A DNA stretch of 24,962 nucleotides from CAMTWB01 sp037441775. GTDB taxonomy: Bacteria > Desulfobacterota > Syntrophia > Syntrophales > CAMTWB01. The notes under the pieces were generated by a model. The model saw nothing but the letters and a program-made list of their open reading frames with translations. It searched no databases and had not been told where the DNA came from. Position numbers and translations under genes: made by a program. Of this stretch, positions 1 through 7,868 are shown piece by piece. How positions within the stretch are numbered: the first letter of the stretch is position 1; each line of letters begins with the position of its first letter. Location: NCBI GenBank assembly GCA_037441775.1, contig JBBIRO010000046.1, positions 1 to 24,962 of the forward strand, read 5' to 3'.

Positions 1-28
1 CCGCGCGCGATCAATAGGTACACGAATT

Positions 29-502
29 ATGATTTTAAAAGGCGCCAGCAGAGCACCACTCATCATAATGGTCATTTTCGGCGTTATTATCGGCTTGGTT
101 CTCGCCGTAATTTTTGGCTCTGCTTATAACATCTCCGGAGATGCCCGCTTGTGCGGCTCCTGCCACAGTATGAAGCTAGTGCATAAACGCTGGGGTGTGT
201 CCAACCATCATCAATTTGCCTGCGTTGAATGCCATCTGCCGGATGCAAATATTTTCCGCCAGGCGGCATATAAAACCAAGGCGGGTCTCAATGATCTGCT
301 GCACGAGACAACTCGCGATTATTCAACTGTGATTGGACTTTCGGCCCGGGCGCGTCAAATCATCAATTCAAACTGTTTTCGTTGCCATGCTGCGACAATT
401 GCTGATACTTCCTTGGCTAAAAGTGGTGGCAATTGTCTGAATTGTCACCGTTATCTGGTTCACGGGCGAGGTGTGGACATAGGGGGGATTAAAGTTGAAT
501 AG
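29..502 (+). CDS. nrfH: NrfH, tetrahaem cytochrome c quinol dehydrogenase
   Basis: Membrane-anchored cytochrome c of the NapC/NirT/NrfH family that oxidises menaquinol and passes electrons to NrfA on the periplasmic side. The 157-residue product has one N-terminal membrane helix (about residues 10-33) and four CXXCH haem motifs: CGSCH at 42-46, CVECH at 65-69, CFRCH at 116-120 and CLNCH at 136-140. The first motif continues as CHSM, and Met48 matches the unusual Met ligand of haem 1 known from Desulfovibrio NrfH. Length fits the family. The stop overlaps the nrfA start by 8 bases, so the two are translationally coupled. The start has only a weak upstream AGG; any promoter lies outside the window. 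Identification is firm because nrfA follows. Confidence 0.93.
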   Translation: MILKGASRAPLIIMVIFGVIIGLVLAVIFGSAYNISGDARLCGSCHSMKLVHKRWGVSNHHQFACVECHLPDANIFRQAAYKTKAGLNDLLHETTRDYSTVIGLSARARQIINSNCFRCHAATIADTSLAKSGGNCLNCHRYLVHGRGVDIGGIKVE

Positions 503-1766
503 CATAAACATTATTTTAAAGATACTGCTGGTAATGGTGCTGGTAGTTGTTATCGCCGTCTTCGTCCGGGTATTTCTACTGACTCCGACAACCACGGTCA
601 CGCTTGCGGCCATTCCGGAGCAAAATTACGATCCGGCAGTGTGGGGGAAAATATATCCGCTGCAATACCAAAGCTTTTTAAAAAATCGAGAGATGGCCCA
701 GTCTCCGACGGGATTCGGGGGTAGTGTCAATTACCAGAAATCAACCAAAGAGCCGGAGATTTTAGTAAACTTCAAAGGGATGGCCTTCAGTAAGGATTAT
801 AGTGAGGACCGGGGGCATCCTTATGCTTTGGAAGATTTAAAAGCATCAAAAAGAGTAACGCCGGAAACCCCCGGCTCCTGCATGACCTGTAAAAGCGCGA
901 ATATCCATGATATTTACAAAGAAATGGGCTTAAATTACGCTAAAACGCCGCTTGCCGAACTGATGCCCAAGATCAAACACTCCATTGTCTGCGCCAGTTG
1001 TCACGATCCGCAAACGATGAATCTGAGAGTGAGCAATCCCGCCTTCATCGATGCCATGACGCGCAAGGGCATTGATGTTCAAAAGGCTTCCCGCGAGGAT
1101 ATGCGCAGTTATGTCTGCGGGCAGTGTCACTCAGAATATTATTTTGAGCCGAAAACCAAACGGGTGATCTTTCCCTGGGATAAGGGATTGACGGCACAAA
1201 AGACATACGAGTATTACGCCCAGAAGCCGTCCGGTTTTGAAATGGACTGGCAACAACCTGATTCCGAGGCAAAAATGCTAAAGGCCCAGCATCCGGAATT
1301 CGAGTTATGGAGCAATGGTGTCCATGCCAAGTCTGGTGTCTCCTGCGCCGATTGTCATATGCCATACATGAGGAAAAGCGGCCGGAAGTACAGCTCGCAT
1401 TGGGTGACAAGCCCCCTGAAACATGCCGAGGCATCCTGCAGAACCTGCCATACGCAGGACGTCCCATGGCTTCTGGAGCGGGTAAAAACCGTCCAAAATA
1501 ACGTCTGGCAGCTTCAGCACACGGCCGGACAAACCGTTGCCCGCGCCCATGAGGCAATTGCAAAGGCGGGCAAAGCTGGGAAAGTTAACAGCGCCGAACT
1601 GGATAAGGCGCGCGAGCTGGTGCGCAACGCGCAGTGGTTTTGGGATTATATTGCCGCCGAAAACTCTATGGGCTTCCACAACCCGAACGAAGCCTTAAAC
1701 ACGCTGGGACGATCGATTGATCTTGCCCATCAGGCGATAGCGACAGCAAATCGGGCAGTAAAGTAG
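495..1766 (+). CDS. nrfA: NrfA, pentahaem cytochrome c nitrite reductase
   Basis: Periplasmic ammonia-forming nitrite reductase (nitrite to ammonium, six electrons), partner of NrfH. The 423-residue product carries the diagnostic active-site motif CMTCK at 129-133, with lysine as proximal haem ligand, followed by CASCH 166-170, CGQCH 208-212, CADCH 284-288 and CRTCH 315-319. Catalytic-type residues are visible as Arg106 (in DRGHPY), the Tyr pair at 215-216 after CGQCHSE, and His277 in the VHAKSGVSCADCH block. An uncleaved signal or anchor helix lies at about residues 7-30. The start is TTG at 495 with a G-rich ribosome site upstream. The protein is shorter than many NrfA (about 480-520 residues) but no motif is missing. 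In sulfate reducers it may detoxify nitrite, a potent inhibitor of DsrAB. Confidence 0.95.
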   Translation: MNSINIILKILLVMVLVVVIAVFVRVFLLTPTTTVTLAAIPEQNYDPAVWGKIYPLQYQSFLKNREMAQSPTGFGGSVNYQKSTKEPEILVNFKGMAFSKDYSEDRGHPYALEDLKASKRVTPETPGSCMTCKSANIHDIYKEMGLNYAKTPLAELMPKIKHSIVCASCHDPQTMNLRVSNPAFIDAMTRKGIDVQKASREDMRSYVCGQCHSEYYFEPKTKRVIFPWDKGLTAQKTYEYYAQKPSGFEMDWQQPDSEAKMLKAQHPEFELWSNGVHAKSGVSCADCHMPYMRKSGRKYSSHWVTSPLKHAEASCRTCHTQDVPWLLERVKTVQNNVWQLQHTAGQTVARAHEAIAKAGKAGKVNSAELDKARELVRNAQWFWDYIAAENSMGFHNPNEALNTLGRSIDLAHQAIATANRAVK

Positions 1767-1808
1767 GGGTCATCATAGTTGGCGTTTATTGCGAGAAAAA
1801 TTGTCCTG

Positions 1809-2423
1809 CTAGTGGATGCCCCCAATGCTTAACCCGCCACAGGGAATGCAGACGGTCTGGCCGTCTTTCAGCCTGGCGCGAGTTTCCATTACCGGCTCAC
1901 CACAGGCTGAGCAAACAACTGAATTGAAAATTCTTGCATGTTCAGGAAATTTTATATCTATCTTTGTCACCCGGCAGAGATCATCTTCCGGAAGATCCAT
2001 GATGTAGTTTGTTCTTTGATTATGGATAGCCTTAAATTCTTTTTTTTCCTCTTCCGTAGCGCATCCACAGAAGACTTTTTGGCGCAATGCCGTCATATTC
2101 GGATCGGAATTCCCCCAGATTTTCCCGTTGACTGATATCCGCCAAGCCTGATTGCTTACCCGGCTGCCGATTGTATAAACCTGTTTGCCGTAGTCCTGAA
2201 AAAAAAGGTTGCCCTTCCCCAGCGTGCAGCCGGTAAGAAACATAATGGCGTCCACCCCGCAGGCATCGTTTTCCACTATTGCCACCAACTCCTCATCGAG
2301 GGCACGCGCCTCCGTTAACTTGTTTAAGGCGATCGTTGCTACCCGGTAGCCTACCGCCAGACCGGGGCAGGAATGACCATGGAACTCCACTGTTTTTTCC
2401 CAAGGCGTTTTTTCCTTGCACAT
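1809..2423 (-). CDS. FmdE/FwdE-family protein with C-terminal zinc ribbon
   Basis: Member of the FmdE family, named after a subunit linked to formylmethanofuran dehydrogenase in methanogens but found widely in bacteria with unknown role. The 204-residue product shows the family signature HGHSCPG at about 15-21, then NDACGVDA and TGCTLGKGN, all likely metal-binding positions. A C-terminal zinc ribbon has two Cys pairs, CSAC and CIPC. It is the last gene of the acyl-CoA dehydrogenase-etfB-etfA set, 58 bases after etfA on the same strand, and converges on nrfA. No methanofuran pathway genes are in the window, so a role in C1 transfer is not supported here. Molybdenum or other metal handling for a redox enzyme is possible but is inference. 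Confidence 0.8.
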   Translation of the reverse strand: MCKEKTPWEKTVEFHGHSCPGLAVGYRVATIALNKLTEARALDEELVAIVENDACGVDAIMFLTGCTLGKGNLFFQDYGKQVYTIGSRVSNQAWRISVNGKIWGNSDPNMTALRQKVFCGCATEEEKKEFKAIHNQRTNYIMDLPEDDLCRVTKIDIKFPEHARIFNSVVCSACGEPVMETRARLKDGQTVCIPCGGLSIGGIH

Positions 2424-2481
2424 CGTAATTTATCCTTTCGATTAATCAAGTAAATCCCAGCAGCCGCGCATTTGACTTGTC

Positions 2482-3531
2482 TCACTGTCGTAGACGGAGT
2501 CGCCTTTTGAGCTCCTGGATTAGGGCGGCGCAAACCTGGCTGGCATCGGCCACAATAGCTACATCCGCCAGTTTCATCATTGCGGCCTCCGGGTTCTTGT
2601 TTACGGCTACGATGAATTTTGCGTTATTGCAGGCGGCCGTGTGCTGAATCGCACCGCTTACCCCGAAGGAAAAGAGGATCTGCGGCCGGATCTGTTTTCC
2701 GGCTTGGCCGACCAGCGCTTCGTGGCCTACCCAGTTTGCATAAACAGCCGGGCGCGTTGCCCCCACCTCGCCGCCCAAAAGCTCTGCAAGTTCAAATAGT
2801 TTAGCAAATTTCTTCTTGCTTCCCATGCCGCGTCCGCCACAGACCACCAGGCTTGCATCCTCAAGCTTCTGCTCGCGCATAAGGCGGCGTTCCGACCGGA
2901 CGAGCCGGACCCGGTCGGCCGGAATGTCCCGCGGTAGCGGGACATTAATCACCTCTCCTGTCCGGTTGTGGTCGTGAGGGATCTCTTGGAAAATTCCCGG
3001 GCGGACGCTGGCCATCTGGGGGCGTCGTTGTGGCGTAATGATCTCGGCAACCAGGTTCCCGCCGAATGAGGGTGCGATCTGGATCAGAAGCCCATCTTTG
3101 TTGATGTCGAGGCCGATGCAATCAGCGGTGAGCCCCGTATCGAGGCGCTTGGCCAGGCGGGGGGCGAACTCCCGGCCAAAGGCGGTAGCTCCGATCAGGA
3201 TCATCTCGGGCTTTTCCTGCCTGGCCAAGCGCTCCATCAGAAAGACATAGGTTTCCATGCTATAGGCGGCCAGCCGAGAATGATCGGTCAGATAGACCCT
3301 GTCGGCGCCATGGGCAATGTACTCTTTTGCTACCCCGCAAAAGGTCGGGTTGTTGGATAGCGCCTCGCCCAGCCACTCATCGGTCCAATGGCCGAAGACG
3401 ACAGCGCATACCATCCCGTCAATCTTTTCCGCCAATTCCCTCGCCCGCGAGAGGAGTTGGAGGGTCACACGGTTCTGGAAATAATTCCGGTAGTCGCCAA
3501 ACACCCAGATGGCTTTTTTGCTTGTGCTCAT
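2482..3531 (-). CDS. etfA: Electron transfer flavoprotein, alpha subunit
   Basis: FAD-binding subunit of the soluble ETF heterodimer that takes electrons from acyl-CoA dehydrogenase. The 349-residue product has the N-terminal ETF domain and the conserved C-terminal FAD-binding block: GGRGMGSKKKF, then GATRPAVYANW, VGQAGKQIRP, FSFGVSGAIQHTA and the terminal IVAVNKNPEAAMMKLADVAI stretch. These match the family pattern in order, so FAD binding looks intact. There is no ferredoxin-like extension of the kind seen in some bifurcating EtfA proteins. Its ATG overlaps the etfB stop as ATGA, which implies tight translational coupling. The natural acceptor (a membrane ETF:quinone oxidoreductase) is not in this window. 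Confidence 0.93.
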   Translation of the reverse strand: MSTSKKAIWVFGDYRNYFQNRVTLQLLSRARELAEKIDGMVCAVVFGHWTDEWLGEALSNNPTFCGVAKEYIAHGADRVYLTDHSRLAAYSMETYVFLMERLARQEKPEMILIGATAFGREFAPRLAKRLDTGLTADCIGLDINKDGLLIQIAPSFGGNLVAEIITPQRRPQMASVRPGIFQEIPHDHNRTGEVINVPLPRDIPADRVRLVRSERRLMREQKLEDASLVVCGGRGMGSKKKFAKLFELAELLGGEVGATRPAVYANWVGHEALVGQAGKQIRPQILFSFGVSGAIQHTAACNNAKFIVAVNKNPEAAMMKLADVAIVADASQVCAALIQELKRRLRLRQ

Positions 3532-4355
3532 TTTGTCTTTTCCGCCTTCAGGTCCCTGCCGATCGCCCCGCCAATCTTGTCTTCAAAACGTGCGAATAGC
3601 TGCTCGACGATCCGCTTGGGCGCCCCGGTCAGCACGAGGTTCTTCTTTACCGCAGTAGGCGAGGTGACGCTCATGATCCGGGTGGCAGAACCCTTCACAC
3701 CAATCTTCTCCGGATCGCAACCTAGATCGGCCGCCGTAAGAGTGAGTATCTCGCCATCTTCAAAGGCCGCCTGGATTCCGCCCAGGGGGACGTATCGCGG
3801 GGCAAATTCGCCCTCGGTCACGGTTATCAGGCAGGGGAGATCCATCTCCATGATCTCGATGAAATTGTCCGATGACCGCTGCATCCTGACCGTTCGGCCG
3901 AAAGCCTCAATTCCGTCTGCACCGGCCACGCCGGGAATAGCCAGTTCTTCCGCCAGTTGGGGACCGACCTGTGCGGTCTCGCTATCACTCGTTGAGAAGC
4001 CACACAGGACGAGGTCGAACCCGACACAGGCCATCTTGATCGCCCGTGCAAGGATGTGGGAAGTGACTGAGGTATCTGCGCCCGCCATCTTGCGGTCGGT
4101 CAGCAGAATACCCCGGGCCGCCCCGAGGGAGATCGCCTCGCGGAGCATCTCCTCGGCCATCGGCGGTCCCATCGTGACCGCGGTAATCTCGCCCCCTTCC
4201 GCCGCGCAAATACGGAGAGCCGTCTCCAGAGCCGAACGACAGGCGGGGTTCATCATCCCCTCAGCGATGTCACGCTGAATTGTTCCCATCACGGGGTCCC
4301 AGGGCAGTTCAGAAACCATCGGCACCTGCTTGAGGCAAACTACTATTTTCAACAT
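3528..4355 (-). CDS. etfB: Electron transfer flavoprotein, beta subunit
   Basis: Smaller ETF subunit that pairs with EtfA and binds AMP or a second FAD, depending on the ETF group. The 275-residue product begins MLKIVVCLKQVP, a typical EtfB start, and carries the domain landmarks ALETALRI, the TMGPPMAEEMLREAISLGA region, and the ETAQVGPQLAEEL recognition/AMP segment. The start is ATG at 4355 with an AAGGA ribosome site overlapping the stop of the acyl-CoA dehydrogenase gene just upstream. Gene order dehydrogenase-etfB-etfA is the classic arrangement for a dedicated dehydrogenase-ETF pair. Whether this ETF is confurcating/bifurcating cannot be decided by eye. Confidence 0.93.
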   Translation of the reverse strand: MLKIVVCLKQVPMVSELPWDPVMGTIQRDIAEGMMNPACRSALETALRICAAEGGEITAVTMGPPMAEEMLREAISLGAARGILLTDRKMAGADTSVTSHILARAIKMACVGFDLVLCGFSTSDSETAQVGPQLAEELAIPGVAGADGIEAFGRTVRMQRSSDNFIEIMEMDLPCLITVTEGEFAPRYVPLGGIQAAFEDGEILTLTAADLGCDPEKIGVKGSATRIMSVTSPTAVKKNLVLTGAPKRIVEQLFARFEDKIGGAIGRDLKAEKTK

Positions 4356-4361
4356 GTATCC

Positions 4362-5510
4362 TTAAGTCCTTTGGGAAAGCAGATCGCGGGCAATCACCAT
4401 CCGCTGAATCTCGCTCGTTCCCTCGTAGATTTCCGTGACCTTTGCGTCGCGGAAGTAGCGTTCTACATCGTACTCCCGGCTGTAACCGTATCCGCCGTGG
4501 ATATGGACGGCCCGGTTCGTCACCCGGGTCGCCGTCTCACTGCAGTAGAGCTTGGCCTTAGCGGCCTCCGCTCCGAAAGGCCGCCCCGCATCCTTCACCG
4601 CGCAGGCCCGGTAGAGGAGAAGGCGGGCGGCATCGATCTCGGTGGCCATATCGGCAAGAAAGTTCTGAATGGTCTGGAAGGAAGAGATCGGCTTCTTGAA
4701 CTGCTGCCGCTCCTTGGAATAGCGGACCGCGTCCTCAAAGGCGGACTGGGCGATCCCCAGGGCTTGGGCGGCGATCCCCAGGCGCCCCGTGTCAAGGGCG
4801 GTCAGGCCGATTCTTATCCCGTCTCCGGGGCGGCCGAGCAGATTCCGCTCCGGGACGCGGCAATTCTCAAGGAAAAGCGAGGAAACCGGGTTCGCCCGCA
4901 TCCCACAGAGATCCTCGATCTCCCCTACGGAAAAGCCGGGGGTAACCCGCTCCACGATAAAGACCGCGGCGCTCTTCTGGGGGCTTTGGGGATCAGTGAT
5001 CGCGAAGATCAGTGCGGTGCCGCAGACACCGCCGTTGGTTACGAAGATCTTCGTTCCGTTGATTACATAGCCGTTACCATCCCGGACGGCGGTGGTCTCC
5101 ACGGCGCCCGCGTCGGAGCCGGCATTCGCCTCGGTCAGGCAGAAGGCGCCGATCCGCTCGCCCCGGACCATGGCGGGCAGGAACCTTTGTTTCTGCTCCT
5201 CCGTCCCAAAGTGGACGATCGGGAATATCCCCACGCTGTTATGAACGGTCAGGCAGAGACCTATCGCAGCGCTGACGCGGGATATCTCCTCGATCGCAAT
5301 CGCGTAGCTGATACTGTCGAGCTCTGCCCCCCCATAGGCTTTGGGCGCCTGGAGACCAAAGAAATTCAGGGGCTGCATCTTTGTGACGACCTCCCAGGGA
5401 AAGCGGGCGTCGCGGTCGATTTCGCGTGCAACCGGTGCCAGTTCGGCTTCAGCAAACATCCGCACCGCCTTGCGGATCACCTTGTGTTTCATGCAGGGAT
5501 TGAAATCCAA
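4362..5510 (-). CDS. Acyl-CoA dehydrogenase (short-chain/butyryl-CoA type)
   Basis: FAD-dependent acyl-CoA dehydrogenase that oxidises an acyl-CoA to the 2-enoyl-CoA and reduces the adjacent ETF. It shows the family blocks FCLTEANAGSDAGAVET, KIFVTNGG, RQQFKKPISSFQ and the C-terminal GGYGYSREYDVERYFRDAK. In IYEGTSEIQ the Glu (about residue 363) is at the catalytic-base position used by short- and medium-chain enzymes. TTG at 5510 is preferred as start: the protein then begins with (M)DFN, like the usual MDF of this family, and GGAG lies 7 bases upstream at 5518-5521. A GTG at 5525 and an ATG at 5492 are alternatives with poorer spacing. Product is about 382 residues. The exact acyl substrate cannot be read from the sequence. 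Confidence 0.92.
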   Translation of the reverse strand: MDFNPCMKHKVIRKAVRMFAEAELAPVAREIDRDARFPWEVVTKMQPLNFFGLQAPKAYGGAELDSISYAIAIEEISRVSAAIGLCLTVHNSVGIFPIVHFGTEEQKQRFLPAMVRGERIGAFCLTEANAGSDAGAVETTAVRDGNGYVINGTKIFVTNGGVCGTALIFAITDPQSPQKSAAVFIVERVTPGFSVGEIEDLCGMRANPVSSLFLENCRVPERNLLGRPGDGIRIGLTALDTGRLGIAAQALGIAQSAFEDAVRYSKERQQFKKPISSFQTIQNFLADMATEIDAARLLLYRACAVKDAGRPFGAEAAKAKLYCSETATRVTNRAVHIHGGYGYSREYDVERYFRDAKVTEIYEGTSEIQRMVIARDLLSQRT

Positions 5511-5517
5511 TATTTTG

Positions 5518-5521
5518 CTCC
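5518..5521 (-). promoter_or_regulatory. Ribosome-binding site deciding the acyl-CoA dehydrogenase start
   Basis: GGAG on the minus strand, 7 bases before TTG 5510. The alternative GTG at 5525 has an AAGGA only one base away and ATG 5492 has no clear site, so this motif favours the TTG. Confidence 0.5.
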
Positions 5522-5545
5522 GCACATCCTTCAGAAATTTTCGTT

Positions 5546-5569
5546 ATTGTCCCAGCCCCCCGGGACAAT
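5546..5569 (-). terminator. Hairpin upstream of the acyl-CoA dehydrogenase operon
   Basis: Perfect 8-bp inverted repeat ATTGTCCC / GGGACAAT (5546-5553 and 5562-5569) around an 8-base C-rich loop (G-rich on the minus strand). It sits between the end of the GNAT-like gene and the acyl-CoA dehydrogenase. On the minus strand it is followed only by AACGAAAATTTC, a poor T-run. On the plus strand it is followed by ATTTT. It could be a weak terminator or an operator for the operon; the sequence does not decide which. Confidence 0.4.
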
Positions 5570-5660
5570 ATTTTAAAAACTTATCCCAATCAACGTAAGA
5601 AAGCAAGCCTGCCAAAGTAGTTAGAATACACTGGCTACAATCACGAAAGGAGAGAGAGTA

Positions 5661-5717
5661 ATGTGGATAGCTTGGCTGTCGTTCAGTGCGATGCCGGATC
5701 GCCAGGGGCAAGGCTAA
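5661..5717 (+). CDS. Possible short ORF or gene remnant (18 residues)
   Basis: ATG at 5661 follows AAAGGAG (5646-5652) with ideal 8-base spacing and encodes MWIAWLSFSAMPDRQGQG before TAA. The product is too short to classify and no matching promoter was seen. It could be a leader peptide, a truncated 5' end left by a deletion, or chance. Listed only because the ribosome site is better than those of several real genes here. Confidence 0.2.
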   Translation: MWIAWLSFSAMPDRQGQG

Positions 5718-5831
5718 GGTCTGCGATCCAGCAACGTGTCGGTCAGCATTTTACGTTAGACGTCAACGATCCGAATTCTGAGAGCGTCAAGAAAGCTTGG
5801 GCAAAGAACGCTAACTTGTCCCCAATTCTTC

Positions 5832-6719
5832 TCAATTCTTCCCGACGCCATCAGACAAAGCAGCCAATCCTAGCAATCCTTTCCAGTACCTGTGGAATAT
5901 ATTTGTTTGAGCCTGCGAGAACCGGCACTCACAAAAGTTATAGGGAACTGTAGGCAGACCGCCCCATTTTACCTTGAATCTTCTGATCCCGTCATTGACG
6001 CCTAACCCCAGGTTGATCGTCTTCTTTTTGTGTTCGCGGGAAACCTTGATCATTTCATGGAAGAGCAGATCTGAAGCATAGGAGACATAATTTTTCCGGG
6101 AATAACAGCCCAGTAGATAGGTCGTAAAATCCCGGGCGGCCAGATCCAAGACGTAAAAGGCGCTCAAACAGCCTTGTTTGTCCCGAGCGCCTAAGACTAA
6201 AGAGGATGTTGATTGAGAAACATAAGACGGCATTGCCAGATAGAGCGCCCTAATTTTTGGAGGCAGCTCGACCGTGGTCAAAAACTCCTCAACCAGCGCC
6301 TCATGATCTTTGGAAAAGACCCGCCCCTGTTCAATTGTCAATTGGCCCGCCGCCCGGCGCGCCTTCCCTTGTAGAGAAGGCTTGATATTGAGGTTTTCAA
6401 GATCGAGGATATAGTACCAGTCGCTTTCCCTCTCCGTTGCTTGAGCCATTATTGCATCGGGCATGGCAGGCGCCATCACCCAGAGATACTCCGGCCGGTG
6501 ACGTTTTGCAAGCTCCCCGGCGATCCTTTCCAATCGCGGGATGTCCTGCCGGCCGGGAAGCGGGTAGCCAACCAGGATCACCCAGTTGTCCCCGGCTAAA
6601 ACCAGGCAGTCATCAAGAAGAAAAGGCTCGCCTTGGGAAATAAGAGTCATGAGGCTTACGATATGCTCCGGAATATAGGCCCGGGTCAAAATCCATTCCT
6701 CTTCTACTTTGGTGATCAT
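5832..6719 (-). CDS. GNAT-like (FemAB/acyltransferase-fold) protein of unknown function
   Basis: A 295-residue soluble protein with no signal peptide or clear membrane helix. The C-terminal half looks like a GNAT acyltransferase domain: a strand block LSAFYVLDLAARDFTTYLLG, then SYASDLLFHEMIKVSREHKKKT, and INLGLGVNDGIRRFKVKWGG, which resembles the N-x-G-x-x-RFK-x-K-x-G ending of FemAB-like transferases. The N-terminal half may be a degenerate second GNAT repeat, inferred from the overall size. It lies 45 bases after a radical SAM gene and is the last gene of the dsrMKJOP transcription unit. Substrate is unknown. A role in modifying or maturing a Dsr component is inferred from position only. 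Confidence 0.55.
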   Translation of the reverse strand: MITKVEEEWILTRAYIPEHIVSLMTLISQGEPFLLDDCLVLAGDNWVILVGYPLPGRQDIPRLERIAGELAKRHRPEYLWVMAPAMPDAIMAQATERESDWYYILDLENLNIKPSLQGKARRAAGQLTIEQGRVFSKDHEALVEEFLTTVELPPKIRALYLAMPSYVSQSTSSLVLGARDKQGCLSAFYVLDLAARDFTTYLLGCYSRKNYVSYASDLLFHEMIKVSREHKKKTINLGLGVNDGIRRFKVKWGGLPTVPYNFCECRFSQAQTNIFHRYWKGLLGLAALSDGVGKN

Positions 6720-6740
6720 GGAGCTATTCCCATCGTCAAT

Positions 6741-6759
6741 GCCGCACTAAAGATGCGGC
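6741..6759 (-). other. Small intercistronic hairpin between radical SAM and GNAT-like genes
   Basis: GCCGCA / TGCGGC, a perfect 6-bp stem with a 7-base loop, in the 45-base gap. No T-run follows on either strand, so it is more likely an mRNA structure than a terminator. Confidence 0.35.
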
Positions 6760-6764
6760 GGTTC

Positions 6765-7868
6765 CTACAAGCCAAGCGACTTGTGGCAATGGCGGCAGGG
6801 CGGCGGAAATTCCGGCAGTGACTCAGGACGAAAGGAGATCGGGCCAGCCTTATTTTGGAGGCGATTGTTCATAGCATCAAGGCCCTGTTTTCTCCGGAGA
6901 AAATGTTCTCTAAACTCCGTATAGGCCGCGCTGTTCCAAATCTGATTAAAGGGTTCCCGGAAGATGTTGCCGAAGCTTACCTTTTGCTGCCATTGTCGTT
7001 CGCCGCAGAATATTCGGGGAAACGGCGAGCTGACCGGCGGATTTAGGTAAACGCAGGGCGATACCTCGCCATCGGTTGCGACGTAAAGATTCCCTAGGGG
7101 GTTTTCATCGCAGACCGCCGTTTCTCGCGGCGTAAGCGCGGGCGTCCGCAGGGTTACATTCAGCTCGTGGGCCTTGATCTCCGTCTTTTTAATAATCGTT
7201 GAGAAATTCTCATCGGCCTTTCGGGAACAGCAAAACACGCCCTGGCTTTCCTGCCACTGGTTGGTCATCTGGATTAAGTTGGTCAAAACCACCGTGCCAA
7301 CCCCCACCTGCCGGGCCAGTTCCGGCAGGTGGGGCGTCTCGTTGATATTATCCCGGAGCATTAGATAGATGAGATGCAGTTGAGGGAGGTCGGTTTGGTT
7401 TTCGGCCTTAACTTCTTTTACGGTTTCAATGTTGTTTAAGATCACCGTGAGATCGGAGTTTACCCTGATTGCGTTATGAGTTTGCCTGGTTGCGCCGGCT
7501 AAGGAAAAACCGATAAAGTCGACGCCTGCCGCAACGAGTTTGCGGGCATAATTTTTGTCAAGACCCATGCCGCTGGTCACGAATCCGGCCCGCGCCCCTT
7601 CCGCCTTTACCAGTTTTACGGCGTCGATCAGGTTTTTATGGAGCAGCGACTCGCCCCAGCCTTCCAGAACAACGGCATCCACATCCCGGAAAAAGGGGGC
7701 GAGCTTGGTAAATTCCCGAAAATCCATATCGCCGCTACGCCAGTTATCGTTTCCTTCGCGGGGACACATCAGGCAGTTAAGGGGGCAGCGGGTGGTAAGC
7801 TCGACCTGCCAGACGGAAAAAGGCCGGAGGGGTTGAAAAAAAGGACGAAAAAAGCGCCGCCAGTTCAC
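6765..7868 (-). CDS. Radical SAM protein with SPASM-like C-terminus, coupled to dsrP
   Basis: Radical S-adenosylmethionine enzyme. The 367-residue product has the cluster motif CPLNCLMC with Cys28, Cys32 and Cys35 for the SAM-binding [4Fe-4S] cluster. It continues with a normal partial TIM barrel: the GWGESLLHKNL motif-2 region, GFVTSGMGL and FIGFSLAGA. The C-terminal third has a SPASM-like pattern: AVCDENPLGNLYVATDG, SPCVYLN, FGNIFREPFNQIWNS and a final CRHC (358-361), implying an auxiliary cluster. SPASM enzymes typically modify peptides or proteins. Its ATG overlaps the dsrP stop as ATGA, so it is translated from the dsrMKJOP message. A substrate within the Dsr complex is possible but is inference. 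Confidence 0.82.
   Translation of the reverse strand: MNWRRFFRPFFQPLRPFSVWQVELTTRCPLNCLMCPREGNDNWRSGDMDFREFTKLAPFFRDVDAVVLEGWGESLLHKNLIDAVKLVKAEGARAGFVTSGMGLDKNYARKLVAAGVDFIGFSLAGATRQTHNAIRVNSDLTVILNNIETVKEVKAENQTDLPQLHLIYLMLRDNINETPHLPELARQVGVGTVVLTNLIQMTNQWQESQGVFCCSRKADENFSTIIKKTEIKAHELNVTLRTPALTPRETAVCDENPLGNLYVATDGEVSPCVYLNPPVSSPFPRIFCGERQWQQKVSFGNIFREPFNQIWNSAAYTEFREHFLRRKQGLDAMNNRLQNKAGPISFRPESLPEFPPPCRHCHKSLGL

Larger units (their letters stand above)
5511..5831. other. Gene-poor intergenic stretch with a hairpin and a possible short ORF
   Basis: Separates the acyl-CoA dehydrogenase operon from the end of the dsr block. It holds the 8-bp hairpin at 5546-5569 and an 18-codon plus-strand ORF at 5661-5717 with a good ribosome site. 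A longer plus-strand frame entered at a GTG (5663) runs into the oppositely oriented GNAT-like gene and resembles nothing known to me. No RNA gene or insertion-sequence end was recognised. The promoter of the acyl-CoA dehydrogenase operon presumably lies here, but no convincing -35/-10 pair was found. Confidence 0.6.

Noticed and set aside
3388..4278. Plus-strand ORF of 296 codons rich in Ser, Arg, Ala and Pro
   Set aside because: Antisense to etfB and the start of etfA; composition and lack of motifs mark it as a shadow.
4371..5576. Long plus-strand ORF of 401 codons
   Set aside because: It is antisense to the acyl-CoA dehydrogenase, whose family motifs are complete; the plus-strand translation has no recognisable domain and is a GC-driven shadow frame.
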